Source: Tubulanus polymorphus (lineage: Eukaryota > Nemertea > Palaeonemertea > Tubulaniformes > Tubulanidae). From it: a stretch of DNA of 64,000 nucleotides. Of the stretch, positions 35,222 to 46,400 are shown in pieces. The notes under the pieces are model-generated. The model was not told where the DNA came from. It did not search any database and was given only the letters and a program-made list of their open reading frames with translations. A program made the translations under genes and the position numbers. The stretch lies in contig NC_134026.1 in the NCBI RefSeq assembly GCF_964204645.1, positions 7,130,001 to 7,194,000 of the forward strand, in the 5' to 3' direction. Each line of letters opens with the position of its first letter. The stretch's first letter is position 1.

Positions 35222-35293
35222 TTCCCGCACCGGGAATCGAACCCGGGGCGCCTGGGTGAGAGCCAGAAATCCTAACCACTAGACCATACGGGA
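35222..35293 (-). tRNA. tRNA-Glu (anticodon CTC)
   Basis: 72 nt on the minus strand: acceptor TCCCGTA/TGCGGGA, anticodon loop around CTCTCAC giving CTC, T-arm GGGTTCGATTCCC. Closely related to the two TTC copies but decodes GAG, and is in the opposite orientation. Confidence 0.95.
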
Positions 35294-35394
35294 TTAGACG
35301 GCAATACGAAAAGTTTACGATTTATATTTAGACACATCGGGCGTGCTGACGTGTACATTTGATTGTCAAAATACTGTCAACTGTGATGTATCAA

Positions 35395-35650
35395 AAAACG
35401 ATCGTAAGATAACTGATTCCGCTCCGTTGTATGAGTTAAGATTTGAGTTATCTCATTGAACATTAACTCAGTTAGACAGTTAACTCAATGCATAACTGTC
35501 GAACAGTGGGTCCTGAGTTCAGAGTTAACTCTAACCATAGAATTCAAATCAAACCAATTGATTTGAGTTCGATGGTCTTATTCACAACTGTGGAACTAGG
35601 CCCTGATGAGTTCAGAGTTAGCTCTAACTCAAAACACTGTGGAATCCTGA
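35395..35650. repeat. Dispersed repeat R2 (long copy)
   Basis: Alternating TGTGGAACTAGGCCCTGA, GAGTTCAGAGTTAACTCTAA and their inverses, ending ACACTGTGGAATCCTGAG. Like R1, it is built from short modules around inverted ends. Confidence 0.5.
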
Positions 35651-37261
35651 GTTCACTCGCGCGGTTTGAATGTTGCTAAAACTTTCAAAATCCATCCAGG
35701 GACAGATGAAATGTGATAAAACACGCATCACAGATAGTTTTTAAAAAAGAGAACAAATAATGACCCACCAATACACGACAAAAGTACCCTAACAAAATGG
35801 CTGCTAGCAACTGTAAAAAGGTTTATCAACTCTGGGTCCTGCATTGTCCTTATAACCAGGTATATATACATGTATGTATAGAAAGCGCCAACAGATTTGA
35901 AAAATCCAGGCACGTTTCCGATCCGTTCGTTAAACGCGTCCTACGATTTTTCAAATTGATCACGCTGTGATTTCGGAGTTTAACACACTTTTATCACCAG
36001 ACAGTGTTAATAGGTTCTAATAGCTCTACTACATGCCGCAACATCTACAGAACTCGTTAAAATCCTCGTTCATCTTACCCACAGCGAGCCGCGCGTATAT
36101 ATAATGCGTTAAGAACATTCCACGATATTTTAATCAGTTTACGAAATCAATTAATTGCACCGAATCTAAATAATCAATCAATTATCAAGGTCCCCGTGAC
36201 CTAGTTCCACTGCAGTTCTCTGTTGAGATTTAGTTCTAGACATAAAATATGGAAAATAAACTAATTTTTAACTCAAGAATCGGACTTCTCTAACAACTGA
36301 TTTCAAAATCTCGCTCACTGCGCTTCGCCCCCGACAGGTGTAGTGGGTTTTTAACACACACTCATAAATAAGAGATTAACAATTTCAATTTCAATATGTC
36401 AGTCATCTACCAGGCCCCAGTTTCACGAGAAAGTTCATCTCAAATTTTTGGTTTAGTTGCTGAGTTGGGTTATTCATGTTTTCAACGAGGACAACATTTC
36501 AAACTTAAAACTTAAAGCTTAAATAAATCTGGATCCTTATAGTTAACATAACCAACTTCCAAGCAACTGCTCATGTGGTTTGACAAAAAATAAACCATAA
36601 AATAATTTGTAAATGTACGTAGAACTAATAAGTAGGAAAATGCTAACCTTACCTGTTGGAGTTAGAGATCCTGTGGCTTGTATAACCTTGAAAATTGTGT
36701 TGAAAATCTTTTGATTAGTCAGTCTGAGTTGTAATGATAAAAAGCTGCGTTTTGGAATTTCGATGTCATTTTCGCTGTCACAAGAGGCAGAAAACAAAAA
36801 GTTTTCATCTGAACAAACTATTCTGCAGTAACCATGGAGGGTGTGAACTCCCTTCAAGCCTTCTTCGCGCGACTCCAAGGTTTTAGCTTCGGGAAAAGCT
36901 ACAAAAATCCTCCGTCGATATAAACGACCGAGTCTTTCCGACCAGATTCACATTTGCACGACAGACGTGTTTTCCGAATTAGTTTCTACTGACCCCTATA
37001 GTTTGGAAAGATGGCATTTGTCTTTTTCACTTGAAGCGTTGACGAAGTTGAGCCGAACAGCGAACAGGCGTTCTTTTCTAATTCAGAGTCCCGTTGTTAT
37101 GATCATAATCGCATCCGCTTGTGATTTTTTTTTTTAATTTCCGATTTAATTTCGTTTCAAATGCAACTAAAAAAACTTAGTCCCCGTTATCTGTTCTGCC
37201 GAGTAGCAGAGATTGAAGTCGAGTGATGACTGAAGCTCAATCACCCGGACTCGACAGTAAC

Positions 37262-37322
37262 AAGTCAATGCCGCTGTTGCCGCCGCAGTTGCTGCCGCTG
37301 CCGCTGCTGCCGCCGCTACCTG
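37262..37322. repeat. GCC/GCT trinucleotide repeat
   Basis: CCGCTGTTGCCGCCGCAGTT and following imperfect GCTGCC triplets, about 60 bp. No open reading frame of note uses it. Confidence 0.75.
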
Positions 37323-37732
37323 TTCATCTATCATTCCCTCTAATCAAACGCGTGTCAAATTGAATCAGTTCCATTTTTCCGCCTCTCTCGTCACTTTTTA
37401 AATGGCGATGTTTTATTTCTGGTGTAAATTGGTTTCACTTGAAATGTACTTTTACGAAGGAAATATGAGGTCAATTTCTCAGAATATATTCACAGCCTCG
37501 TTGCGAGAAGCTTTTTGTTATTGTTTCGAGATCTTTTTTGAAAAAAATCTGACAACCGAAATCGTATTGCAGGAGTTTTTGTGTTATATATTTTTAAATG
37601 TACTTTTTAGTATTATTGGTGAAGCCCAAGTTGATTAAAAAGAAAAGTTAGTCCATTTTTGAAATATATCAGGCTTTACAATATATACGATTTTCATACG
37701 TACACATCATTGGATACCCCAGTTTTCCTTTT

Positions 37733-37960
37733 ATGATGCAGAAGCCTTTTATGATCAAGTCGAAACGTTGAATGAATTATCAGCTCAAGGAAACTGCACT
37801 GTTTTTATCCTTAGCGCCCGGAGGATTTATGCAACACGGGTACAGGGCGTTTCAACGATAGTCTCCAAAGTAGTATTCCTGAAGATGACTGTAAGGATAA
37901 AGTCGAAACATCGAATTAACCGCTAGCTCAAGGAAAACATTTCAGACAGTTTTTTTTTGA
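37733..37960. repeat. Dispersed repeat H1 (two adjacent copies)
   Basis: Copies with GTCGAAACGTTGAATGA (37760) and AGTCGAAACATCGAATTAAC (37898), each followed by AGCTCAAGGAAA and preceded by a GAAGATGACT or degenerate equivalent. The two are about 135 bp apart in direct orientation. Confidence 0.6.
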
Positions 37961-38099
37961 GATTATAGATTTTCAGTCTCTTATCGCAGTACGGGTAATG
38001 ATGATAAAAGCTGGCCGATATTTCAGGAGTAGCGTTGAGGATCGTTTTTTATTGTTGTTTACAGGTTACCCTTAAATGTATTACTTCCATTAAATGGTG

Positions 38100-38291
38100 T
38101 CATAAATAACGCGATGAATTGCGACGCGGAAGACTAGAGCGAGCGCGGTGGCTATTACTGTTTGCGGGCCGTAAAACCGATTCGTTCGGTGATAAACGTA
38201 GACCGGCCAACAGCAGTAATTCTTTGTCAATATTTACACGTTCGCGGATAGCGATGCGGTTATCGTCGGAACAGGTGTGTAGAGTTATAGC
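38100..38291 (-). CDS. Candidate terminal exon of an unrecognised gene
   Basis: A TTTATTTCAG acceptor is followed by 63 codons and TGA. It opens AITLHTCSDDNRIAIRERVN, then IDKELLLLAGLRLSPNES, and ends RARSSLPRRNSSRYL, a basic Ser/Arg tail. The segment is CpG-rich like the confirmed exons and unlike flanking DNA. Open in phase 0. I recognise no family and found no upstream exon that joins in phase, so this is a candidate only. Confidence 0.35.
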   Translation of the reverse strand, partial: AITLHTCSDDNRIAIRERVNIDKELLLLAGLRLSPNESVLRPANSNSHRARSSLPRRNSSRYL

Positions 38292-38440
38292 CTGAAATAA
38301 ACAAACCATCCATATCCACTAAACGCCGCATCATCGCTTGTAAAGGTGAGATTCTAACCACTGACCACAGTTCAATATGTCTAAGCTACGCACAATCATC
38401 GTGATTGCTAGTTTTAGGTCTAAGTGAATAGAGCGTATTT

Positions 38441-38586
38441 TACGGAAGTCCGTTGGTGACATACGAGATAATTTTTTTCAAAATTTCGAACATTTATGTC
38501 GAATTTCGACATAATAAGTCGAGATTCGACATGATATGTCGACATTATGAACAAATTATCTCGTATGTCACCTAGGGGCTTCCGTA
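38441..38586. mobile_element. 146-bp near-perfect palindromic element
   Basis: The ends TACGGAAG...CTTCCGTA enclose GGTGACATACGAGATAATTT and its inverse. The middle repeats TGTCGAATTTCGACA-type palindromes, so almost the whole element folds into one hairpin. No coding capacity; likely a very short MITE. Confidence 0.75.
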
Positions 38587-40599
38587 GTATTCCCCGTCTC
38601 ACGCGACGACCTTATTTTGTAGATATTGGGTGAACATTTTCACCTTGACATAAGTGGACCGGAGCGAGCCACAGGGGCGGATTCAAGGAGGGTGCAGGGG
38701 GTGCACATCCCCCTAAAAATGTCAAATGCCCCGAAAATTCACGGGAAAATGAAAAATAGTACCTGCACAATTTAGATTCATAAGCTTGTTCTTTGATTTA
38801 CAAAAGTTTATGTTTCATATGTCATTATATGATATGCCCTATTTTGGGGATGCACCCCTCAAATTTTCAACAGAAATCAATTTTAGGGCATTCTGTGAAG
38901 AGAAAAGATGAGAAAAATTCGGATTTGGATTTAATTTTCAAAATTTTTTCGAACACAGGATATACAACAATTAAAAACAGTTTACACTTCAGATTTTACG
39001 AGGCGAACTCGTTTTAAAATCACGGCAATCAATCTTACTTATATTTTGTCTCGCGCTGCGCGACTCTCTTATCGTCTGCACGTGTGGCGTGCATTTATAT
39101 ATTCGCGGATGTTATCTGTATCACGTCACTAGATGCAAATCCCGGAAGAACGGAAAAATGACGCTAGGGTAATAAACAAGCAACACAGTCGACCATATTT
39201 CTTGTAATTTAGTTTTTGAGACACCGGTTCGTGTTCACCTCCGCTGAGGCTTGTTACAATCTATCTAGTCCCATAGCATGTTCGTACACTATTTGTCTTT
39301 TTAAAGTTAGCAAAAACTTTTCGTCTCTCGTCGGAGGCAAGTAATACATAAATCAATTAAGTCAATGTTAGTGTTAATAGGAGCGGTGACAATGCATTTT
39401 GATAAGGGGGAAGAAAGGAATAACACATATCTTAACAGACAAACTTTTCCTTATAATGTCATTATTTTTGAAACGCACAGATGACGAAGCCAAGAGAAAC
39501 AGTCAAAACTTCGTCGTCTAAATTTTTAACTCTTAGCTTTCAGTCTTCTGGAACTTCGTTTAAAATGTGAATTTACTTTGGTTTTTGAATATCTTTCACA
39601 TTTTACCGAACACGTTCATTCTTTTTAAATGTCCGCGATAGAAAACTGATCATAAAGTCGAACCGTTCGTTCACCTCAGGGGTAGACATAAAACACGTGT
39701 GTTATAAGTCACACTGAATGCAAGACACACGAAAATCTATACAAAACATTTATCTTTTCTCCAAATTATGTCGATTCCGTAAATTGTGTCGCGGACGACG
39801 AATGTTTCGGGCAATTTTTCCTTCCGTTTTCGCGTCGATGACATTCAGACGAATATATAATGTTTTTTTCTCACAGGGACGAGTTTATCGACTATAGATT
39901 ATGAGAGATACGAGTCTCTTCAGTTGTGCATCGACAAATAAATGGCTTAAGTACATAGAATCGATAGAAGTCGTTGGAAAACCTGTCCTAGCTTCGTTAG
40001 TATCGCGATTCAAGTACGATATTCAACACATGGCTTTCAGACGATTCGTTTTGTATGCGTTCGATTTCTGCTTCTTCGTTTTCCCGTGCGGCATTTACCG
40101 TAAGTGCCGGTCATTTGCTGAGAACAATTCCACTAAAAATTCCTGATCATCCAGTATAAACGGACTCCGATAACGGCTGTCTAGACGATCACGTTCCCGT
40201 CAAAACACGTTGGAGACATTGTACGTAGCCTACGCGGGATTACAGTGCATCAAACTGGACGTCAAGCGCAAGCGACTTAACGGGAACCAGCTAGACAGGC
40301 CCGTATCCAGGGGGGATGCGTTGGGTGTGAACGCACCTCCCCACAAGATCCCAAGTTCCACTTTTTCGGTCTATGAAAATTTTCAATGACTTTGTTATAT
40401 GAAATATTCTCTTACATTGACTAAAAATGCATCTAAAACGCTCAAAATTTTCTTGGGAGAGGACCCCAAACCCCTCGCAGGCTTCACACCGACAGCGCTC
40501 GCAATCACCAGCGCCACCATCAAATAGGTTCCACCTCATCTAAATTCGCACCCTGCATAGGCTGCATACGGGCCTGCTAGGTCCAAGGCTTAGATATTT

Positions 40600-40882
40600 A
40601 AGATGAGTTATCCGGGACCAGTTTTATAGACTGTTATTAAATCTAACTTCAGTGGCGCTAACTCAGTTGAAATTGTTAACACCAGTCTACACAACCGGCC
40701 CCTGAATTCTAAAACCGACCTCACAACTTAAGACTGATTCAAACTTATAATGGTTCTTTAGCTCATCTAACGCCTCAAGACCAGTAAGCATATTTGGGTT
40801 CTTAAGCTAATCTAACGACTTAAGACCAGTCTAAGCTGATTTTGGTTCTTAAGCTAATATAACGACTTAAGACCATGCTTAT
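40600..40882. repeat. Modular dispersed repeat R1
   Basis: Three to four units AACGACTTAAGACCAGTCTA with TTTTGGTTCTTAAGCTAAT spacers, plus a terminal ACACAACCGGCCCCTGA. Confidence 0.7.
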
Positions 40883-41594
40883 GAATTAACACAATTTTTT
40901 CAAAATTCTCATGTCACTTGGTGTTAACGGCCCGAAGGCCAATTTGACACTAATATACGCATGGCCAGTAAAAACAAACAACATAACATTTTGCTTTGTT
41001 TCAGCGCGATTGATAAACAGTTTCGGATTTATAGGGACTACCCTAAAAGTTTTTCCTGACAGAAACATACGTGCGTTTGGTGATTAACTGGCTGATCTTA
41101 CGCCATCGATATGACACTGAACGATGCACATGCCGCGATGTAAACTGCCGTGATTAGTAGTGATTTTACTAGTAGATTCCCGATCCTAAATCTTCCGTCG
41201 ATCGGAAAGCGAAGCGGCATTTAGAGTTTGCGAGGTTTAATATGGCATTGATTAATGGTAGCTTTGGTTTTATGATATTCCAAGGGTATTCATACGAGCA
41301 GCTTATGGTGATGTGACGGGTTGGGTCTATCTCGATACTGATTTACTGAACATAAACTCTTAAAGGGGCACACATACTGTTCTCGTCGAATTTCTATACT
41401 TTATCAGATTGTGACTGTTGTCTGTTTGAACCGTGTTTGCGTAATTCTGCATAATATTGCGTCATGTATTCGCCGACGTTGTTAATGCTAAACATGGTAA
41501 ATGTGATGACGTCATTATTTCTAGTGCGCGACATACGGCTACGTATTATGCACACATAATCATACACTAAGAGATCCCACACTAAGAATACAAA

Positions 41595-41740
41595 TATTCC
41601 ACGTTTTCTTTGGAGTTCGTTTTATTTCAACGTTTCCACTATCCTAATGGTCATCTTCAGGAATACTGTATTCCTTGAGCTAGAAGTTTATTCTACGTTT
41701 CGACTTAATGCTAAAGGTCATCTTCGGGAATACAAATGTT
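41595..41740. repeat. Dispersed repeat H1 (inverted, two units)
   Basis: CAACGTTTCCACTATCCTAA then TGGTCATCTTCAGGAATAC, and again TACGTTTCGACTTAATGC then AAGGTCATCTTCGGGAATAC. These are the reverse complement of the H1 core in tandem. Confidence 0.6.
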
Positions 41741-43679
41741 GTGACAAAAATAATGAGATGTACGCCTGTCAGTCCAGAACAAAGAGTGTTTCATTAATGG
41801 TTATCATGCTAATCATACGGCTAAATCTTAGCACGAAATGCACGTATATTGCATATCGTCTTTCTGATATTGCATGTCGTTTAAATGTCCGATATCGTGA
41901 TGATTTCGTTCGGTAAGTCGGTAAGTCATGGTTAATTAGCTGGTTTAATCAATCGGAATTAATGAGATGATTTATCATCTGACGAAGCTTGACCGGTTCG
42001 ATTTGACCTGCGACTGCGGCACACAGAAACCAGTAGCTTACCACGCGACCAAGATTAGATATTCTGAAGTGAACTGTTAATATCGGTAAATAGCGTCACG
42101 AATTAAGAGAAGCGATAGTCTGCGTATAATTGAATTTTGATTCCCATTTGGTTTTTTACATCTGAAATTTCTTTAATTAGCGGAAGTTGTTATTCCTATC
42201 CATCTGCAATCGAATTTGTATTACGTTTTGATGACTGCACTAGTTAAACACTTGCTTCCAGCGGGGGAGTGTATACACTTCCCTGTTTCCAGGGATTTCC
42301 GCTGTGCCTGGGTTAGAACTCTTGATGGAACTATAATTCCACATTGTCAGCGGGCTTAAATTGACTCTGGGGATATAGGATTAAAACTTGATCTATTTGA
42401 ACTAGAAGAATTGTTCAACTTCGACAAAAACTTCTGGAAATGGTTTCTACAAGTGCTAGTTCCACGAAATCGAATTTTTTGTTCATCTGCTACTGGGAAC
42501 TTCATGTCTTCCGTGACGACAACAACTCAAACCTAACCGCTTCAAGCTGAAACTTTTCCATTTTCCCAGTAGAAGAAATAAACCAAGGCCTTTTTTTAAT
42601 AACTTGGAGTACGGTTTCCGCCTCCCAAAATTCTACCATAATCCCTCCCACTTTTTTCTTGAAAAAATCCGTACTTGGGCCTTTTTAACAGTAAAAAAAG
42701 GCCTTATGATCTTCCGTCAACTCTGCATTATGCACAGCGTTACGAGTTTGCAAAGAGAATGACGCTTTACGAAAATAACATCATTATCATCGTTATTCAT
42801 AAAACTGGGCTCTGAAGTCACATCTCCAAGAGAATCTAGTTTGTCAGTGCACTCTTTTTAAACGTTGTCACTCAACAAATTAGAACCATCTGATGATCCA
42901 TAAAACCGACACAAAACAGGAAAACAAAATCGATGTCAGAGCGCGCGACGTTGACAATATTGATGATTGAAATATATATGTATATAATTAGAGCCGGGGA
43001 GGTGGCTGTGTGGGGTAAATGGATTTAGTGGACGTTCTTCTACCGTCTGGGGCAATCTGTCTCTGCCATATTCGCCTATGCAAGTCACATACTGATGCAG
43101 ATATATGAATACGGACAACTTCCCCCGTGGAAGTAATAGAGCAATGATGCCCTGTTTTAACAAACTACCTCATGTCACCGATCATCATACCTTTGACAGT
43201 TGCTATTTGTTTATCTATACGGCTAGAACTGCTGAAATCCAGCGCGCGTCGACGACGACTGCTTTTTAATCGGGTAATTTCAGATGTATTATTATAAGGC
43301 TAATAGACAAAACGATTAGTGCACCATCAGAATCCTATTTATGCGCATTTGACAAATGAGATGATTTTCTATTCGTATGTTGACTTCATTAACGTTTCGA
43401 CTGTTTGACTATTTGCACTGAAGCTCTCAGTTTCAAAAAATCGTTTGCGCTGGTGATACTGGAGAGGGCCGAGATAGCTCCTCGTGTTGCTAACGGGTCT
43501 GGGGCAACTTGGCGCGACACATTCGCGGAATCAAGACTTTAATCACATCTTGGAGTAATCAGACTGAATACTCCATGATCGCATGAAACACAATGTATCC
43601 GTTTAATACCATTAACAATTTTGTAATTCAAGTCTAATTGAAAATTGATGGTAGAATATAGGCCGTCTGACGTGGGAAT

Positions 43680-43805
43680 TTATGATAAGATTAAGACCCG
43701 CACACATTTAAAAACACCTGACGATCTCTAGAAAATTCAAAAGATACCACGTTTTGAACTCTCACCAGAGACCATCGTCAGGTGTGAAAAAATACATAAA
43801 TGGTC
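43680..43805. mobile_element. Inverted-repeat element carrying H2 ends
   Basis: CACCTGACGATCTCTAG on the left is mirrored by GAGACCATCGTCAGGTG on the right, about 70 bp apart. TACCACGTTTTGAACTCTCA lies between. Both arms carry the CTGACGA motif on opposite strands. Confidence 0.6.
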
Positions 43806-44433
43806 CCTAGAGAAATTGTTCGTAATTTTGTGTCACTCGATTTCAATACTCTGAATAATAAATCAAGTTTTTATCGTTCAATCAGTACGTAATAGGTTTT
43901 AATCTCATTCAACGAAAATTTATTTTCAAAATTGACGAATATGAAAGGCTCGTTTGAAGATTTTAATTAATACAGATTCAAATCGTCGCAATGAACAGAA
44001 AACTTCAACAAAAAAAACGTTAATGCTGCTTCTGCTTTATTGAACACGTTGAACCTCATTGCGAAATTACAACTAAGCCCCAGAGATCCGGGAACTAACG
44101 ATGCTTTGATATATTCAATATTTTGAAAACGCTTTGATGATCGAAATAGTTCTAAAGATTATAATCCCTACTCGATGTTAGCATTTTCTGGTAACAACCA
44201 TCGTATTTTTACTGCGACCTTGAAGTCTTTAGATTCTGCCTCTTACAGTGTTTAGGAAAATGAACCCGATAAAGGTCATGGATAGAATGGATATTTGATT
44301 GTATCTAAACCAAGCTCAAACAGTTCGTTTTTACTTTTTCCAACCAAGGTGTAGACATCGTATAACACTGTGATGATAATTTTATGTGAACTCAATCTGT
44401 GAGATCGTTTTCAGATCGAGACGGCAAACAAAC

Positions 44434-44563
44434 CTCCCACAGACCGCTCATGCGCATCTATAGATAGACCAAATACGTCGGATTTGGGTTGTTCTGGTAC
44501 GAACCATTTTAGGCATGTGCGGCAAAGGTCACGTTTAGGTGGTGGCGTCGCTCTTTCGCTGTC
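44434..44563 (-). CDS. Candidate internal exon of an unrecognised gene
   Basis: A CAG acceptor (44564-44566) precedes 43 codons plus one base: DSERATPPPKRDLCRTCLKW, then FVPEQPKSDVFGLSIDAHER, ending at GTTTGT. It contains one Cys-X2-Cys pair. The composition looks coding, but the donor is weak and no family is recognised. It could belong with the terminal exon at 38100-38291 on the same strand; phases alone do not prove it. Confidence 0.27.
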
Positions 44564-45661
44564 CTGTATACGAGAATGATATAATGAGTAGAATGTATTT
44601 TTTTCCTAGGAGATTTGAGTCGATTAATTATTAGCTTGAATGCGCGGACCAATCAGTAGTCAGTTATGCGGATTTGTTCATAGTTTTGGGGAGAATTTTG
44701 CAATGAGAAATGATGGCGTTTTTGTAACGGGTTCGAGTTCGGGGTAAATGTACGAACTAACCTGATGATCAGAGGTTTGAAATTAATGGTCGGTTTGGAG
44801 AGTAAGGCTCCAGATAGAACGATATTCTGGGTTAATTAAGACAAATTCGTGACGTTTGAATTGCTGAAGTTCCGTAATTGGTGCATAATTAAATGCAACG
44901 GTTTCAGAAACGCCACAAGCGATTAGCGCAGGCTCGCACTACAGGTACTGCTATCCAAATCCCTTACCACCAGTAAACTGTTCTTGAACTTTCAACCTCT
45001 GTCGCATATAAGTTTTATATTCCACGTGACAAATTCCTCGATTCTACCCATAAACTTTATTGACACTAATTAGATCAGGGACGAATTTGATCGAGAATTG
45101 ACTTTCGTTGGAATTGCACTTGTTCGATTCGTCATATACTGACAAAAATCCATTTCAACAAAGACAAAAATACAGAATATTGGATCCAGTTCCGCTGCTG
45201 ATTAAGTTTGACTCGTAAGTTCGAAGTTAAGTTTAGCGTGAATTTGTTTTCATTTAATTCTGAGAGTAGAATTTTAACGCGTGAACTAGTGAAATCGGGT
45301 CTTGCAGCGCGTGCTTGGTCTCGGCGGATCGGATTCAAAGGGAATTTCATGTTTGATCCCTTCTCAAACACTCAGAAAATAATTTTTCCATCAATCAAAT
45401 AGATTTTCTCCATCAAAACTGTGAATGATGCGAATTTAAATAGTTATTTTTCATTGTGACTCTCGTGATCTCGCAGATTCTGCGGTGGGAGAGTTACTAT
45501 TTGTTTCGCGCAAACATTACTGAGTTTGAAGAATGTTTAGCAGCCCGGGGCCAAAAATCTATTTGATCCTATGTTTAACGATTCAAATAAACTCTTTGTA
45601 TAGAACGAGAAGAAAATGCGTGAAAATCTAGAAAAATCATTACACGGAAACCTGCGATGAA

Positions 45662-45855
45662 GTATTTTTGTCAATGACTTAGATTTTGAGTAAAATTATA
45701 ACTTAATTAATAAAACAATGCAGACAGTTATTTGGATATACTTACATATTTGTGTTGATTAAATATCTTTGTCAACGACTATGATTTTCAGCGAAATCAT
45801 AACCTAATTAATAAAGCTATACAGACAACTATTTGGATACGTTTGTGTTGGTGGC
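45662..45855. repeat. Two-copy tandem duplication, 101-bp period
   Basis: GTCAATGACTTAGATTTT at 45670 and GTCAACGACTATGATTTT at 45771 start two diverged copies, each containing TTAATTAATAAA and ATTTGGATA and closing TTTGTGTTG. Confidence 0.8.
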
Positions 45856-46079
45856 TCAGTTGAATCGATGATGGATCGAATTGTCTGGTAATGTTTCACG
45901 ACGCGTCAGTGACAAATAACGAACAAATCTGTGTAACGACACACTGCGTATAAAATCGGGTGTCGTTTCGTCGGTTCATTAGCCGCGGTTAAACTGTTTG
46001 TTTTCAATATCAATCAACCGCGCATTGATTTCGCGTTCATATTCAGTTAATGAATATACCGTCAAATGGTACGGTTTAA

Positions 46080-46400
46080 CCCAGTGCCCGAGTTTACTGT
46101 CAACGACAACGTCTGACAGAGAAAAAGAAATCTAAGACCCAGAAAGGCTCAAACTTTATTCTAACTCCAGGCTCGAAACTTTATGCTGATAACTCTATGG
46201 AACTGCGTCCTGAGTTAGATTTTTGATTGAGTTAGAAATCAATTTGATCTCAATTTCCTTAGAAAGTCAGTAAGAATATGGAACTAGGCTGGATCCAGTT
46301 CCACTGGGAGTTTAGCTAACTCTCTCTCTCATTTAAAATCGGTTCATTTTCAATGAGTTTGAACACTTGGGTCAAACTGACAACTGCGGAACTGGCAACA
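46080..46400. repeat. Dispersed repeat R2 cluster
   Basis: Repeated TATGGAACTGCGTCCTGAGT, GGATCCAGTTCCACTGGGAG and AACTGCGGAACTGGC modules with GAGTTTAGCTAACTC-type inverses between. Confidence 0.5.

Larger units (their letters stand above)
35294..38099. other. Intergenic, repeats only
   Basis: It holds an R2 repeat (35395-35650), a GCC/GCT trinucleotide tract (37262-37322) and two H1 repeats (37733-37960). A minus-strand open frame at about 36656-36920 ends at a good donor (GTAAGG) but has no family match I recognise, and no ATG I can support. Confidence 0.4.
38292..44433. other. Intergenic, repeats and weak open frames
   Basis: It holds a 146-bp palindrome (38441-38586), an R1 copy (40600-40882) and an H1 copy (41595-41740). 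Scattered GC-rich fragments around GGGGCGGATTCAAGG (38675) and GGCCCGTATCCAGGGGG (40300) look like decayed transposon pieces. A 40-codon minus-strand frame at 41098-41220 encodes a possible membrane helix but cannot be extended. Confidence 0.4.

Noticed and set aside
36543-36920. Minus-strand open frame with ENDIEIPKRSFLSLQLRLT
   Set aside because: Ends at a good GTAAGG donor but has no supported start, acceptor or family; not strong enough to list as a gene.
41098-41220. 40-codon minus-strand frame MPLRFPIDGRFRIG with a membrane-like helix
   Set aside because: It has an ATG after a stop and a possible GTAAGA donor, but splicing to the nearest acceptor hits a stop at once. The segment may be part of a dispersed repeat.
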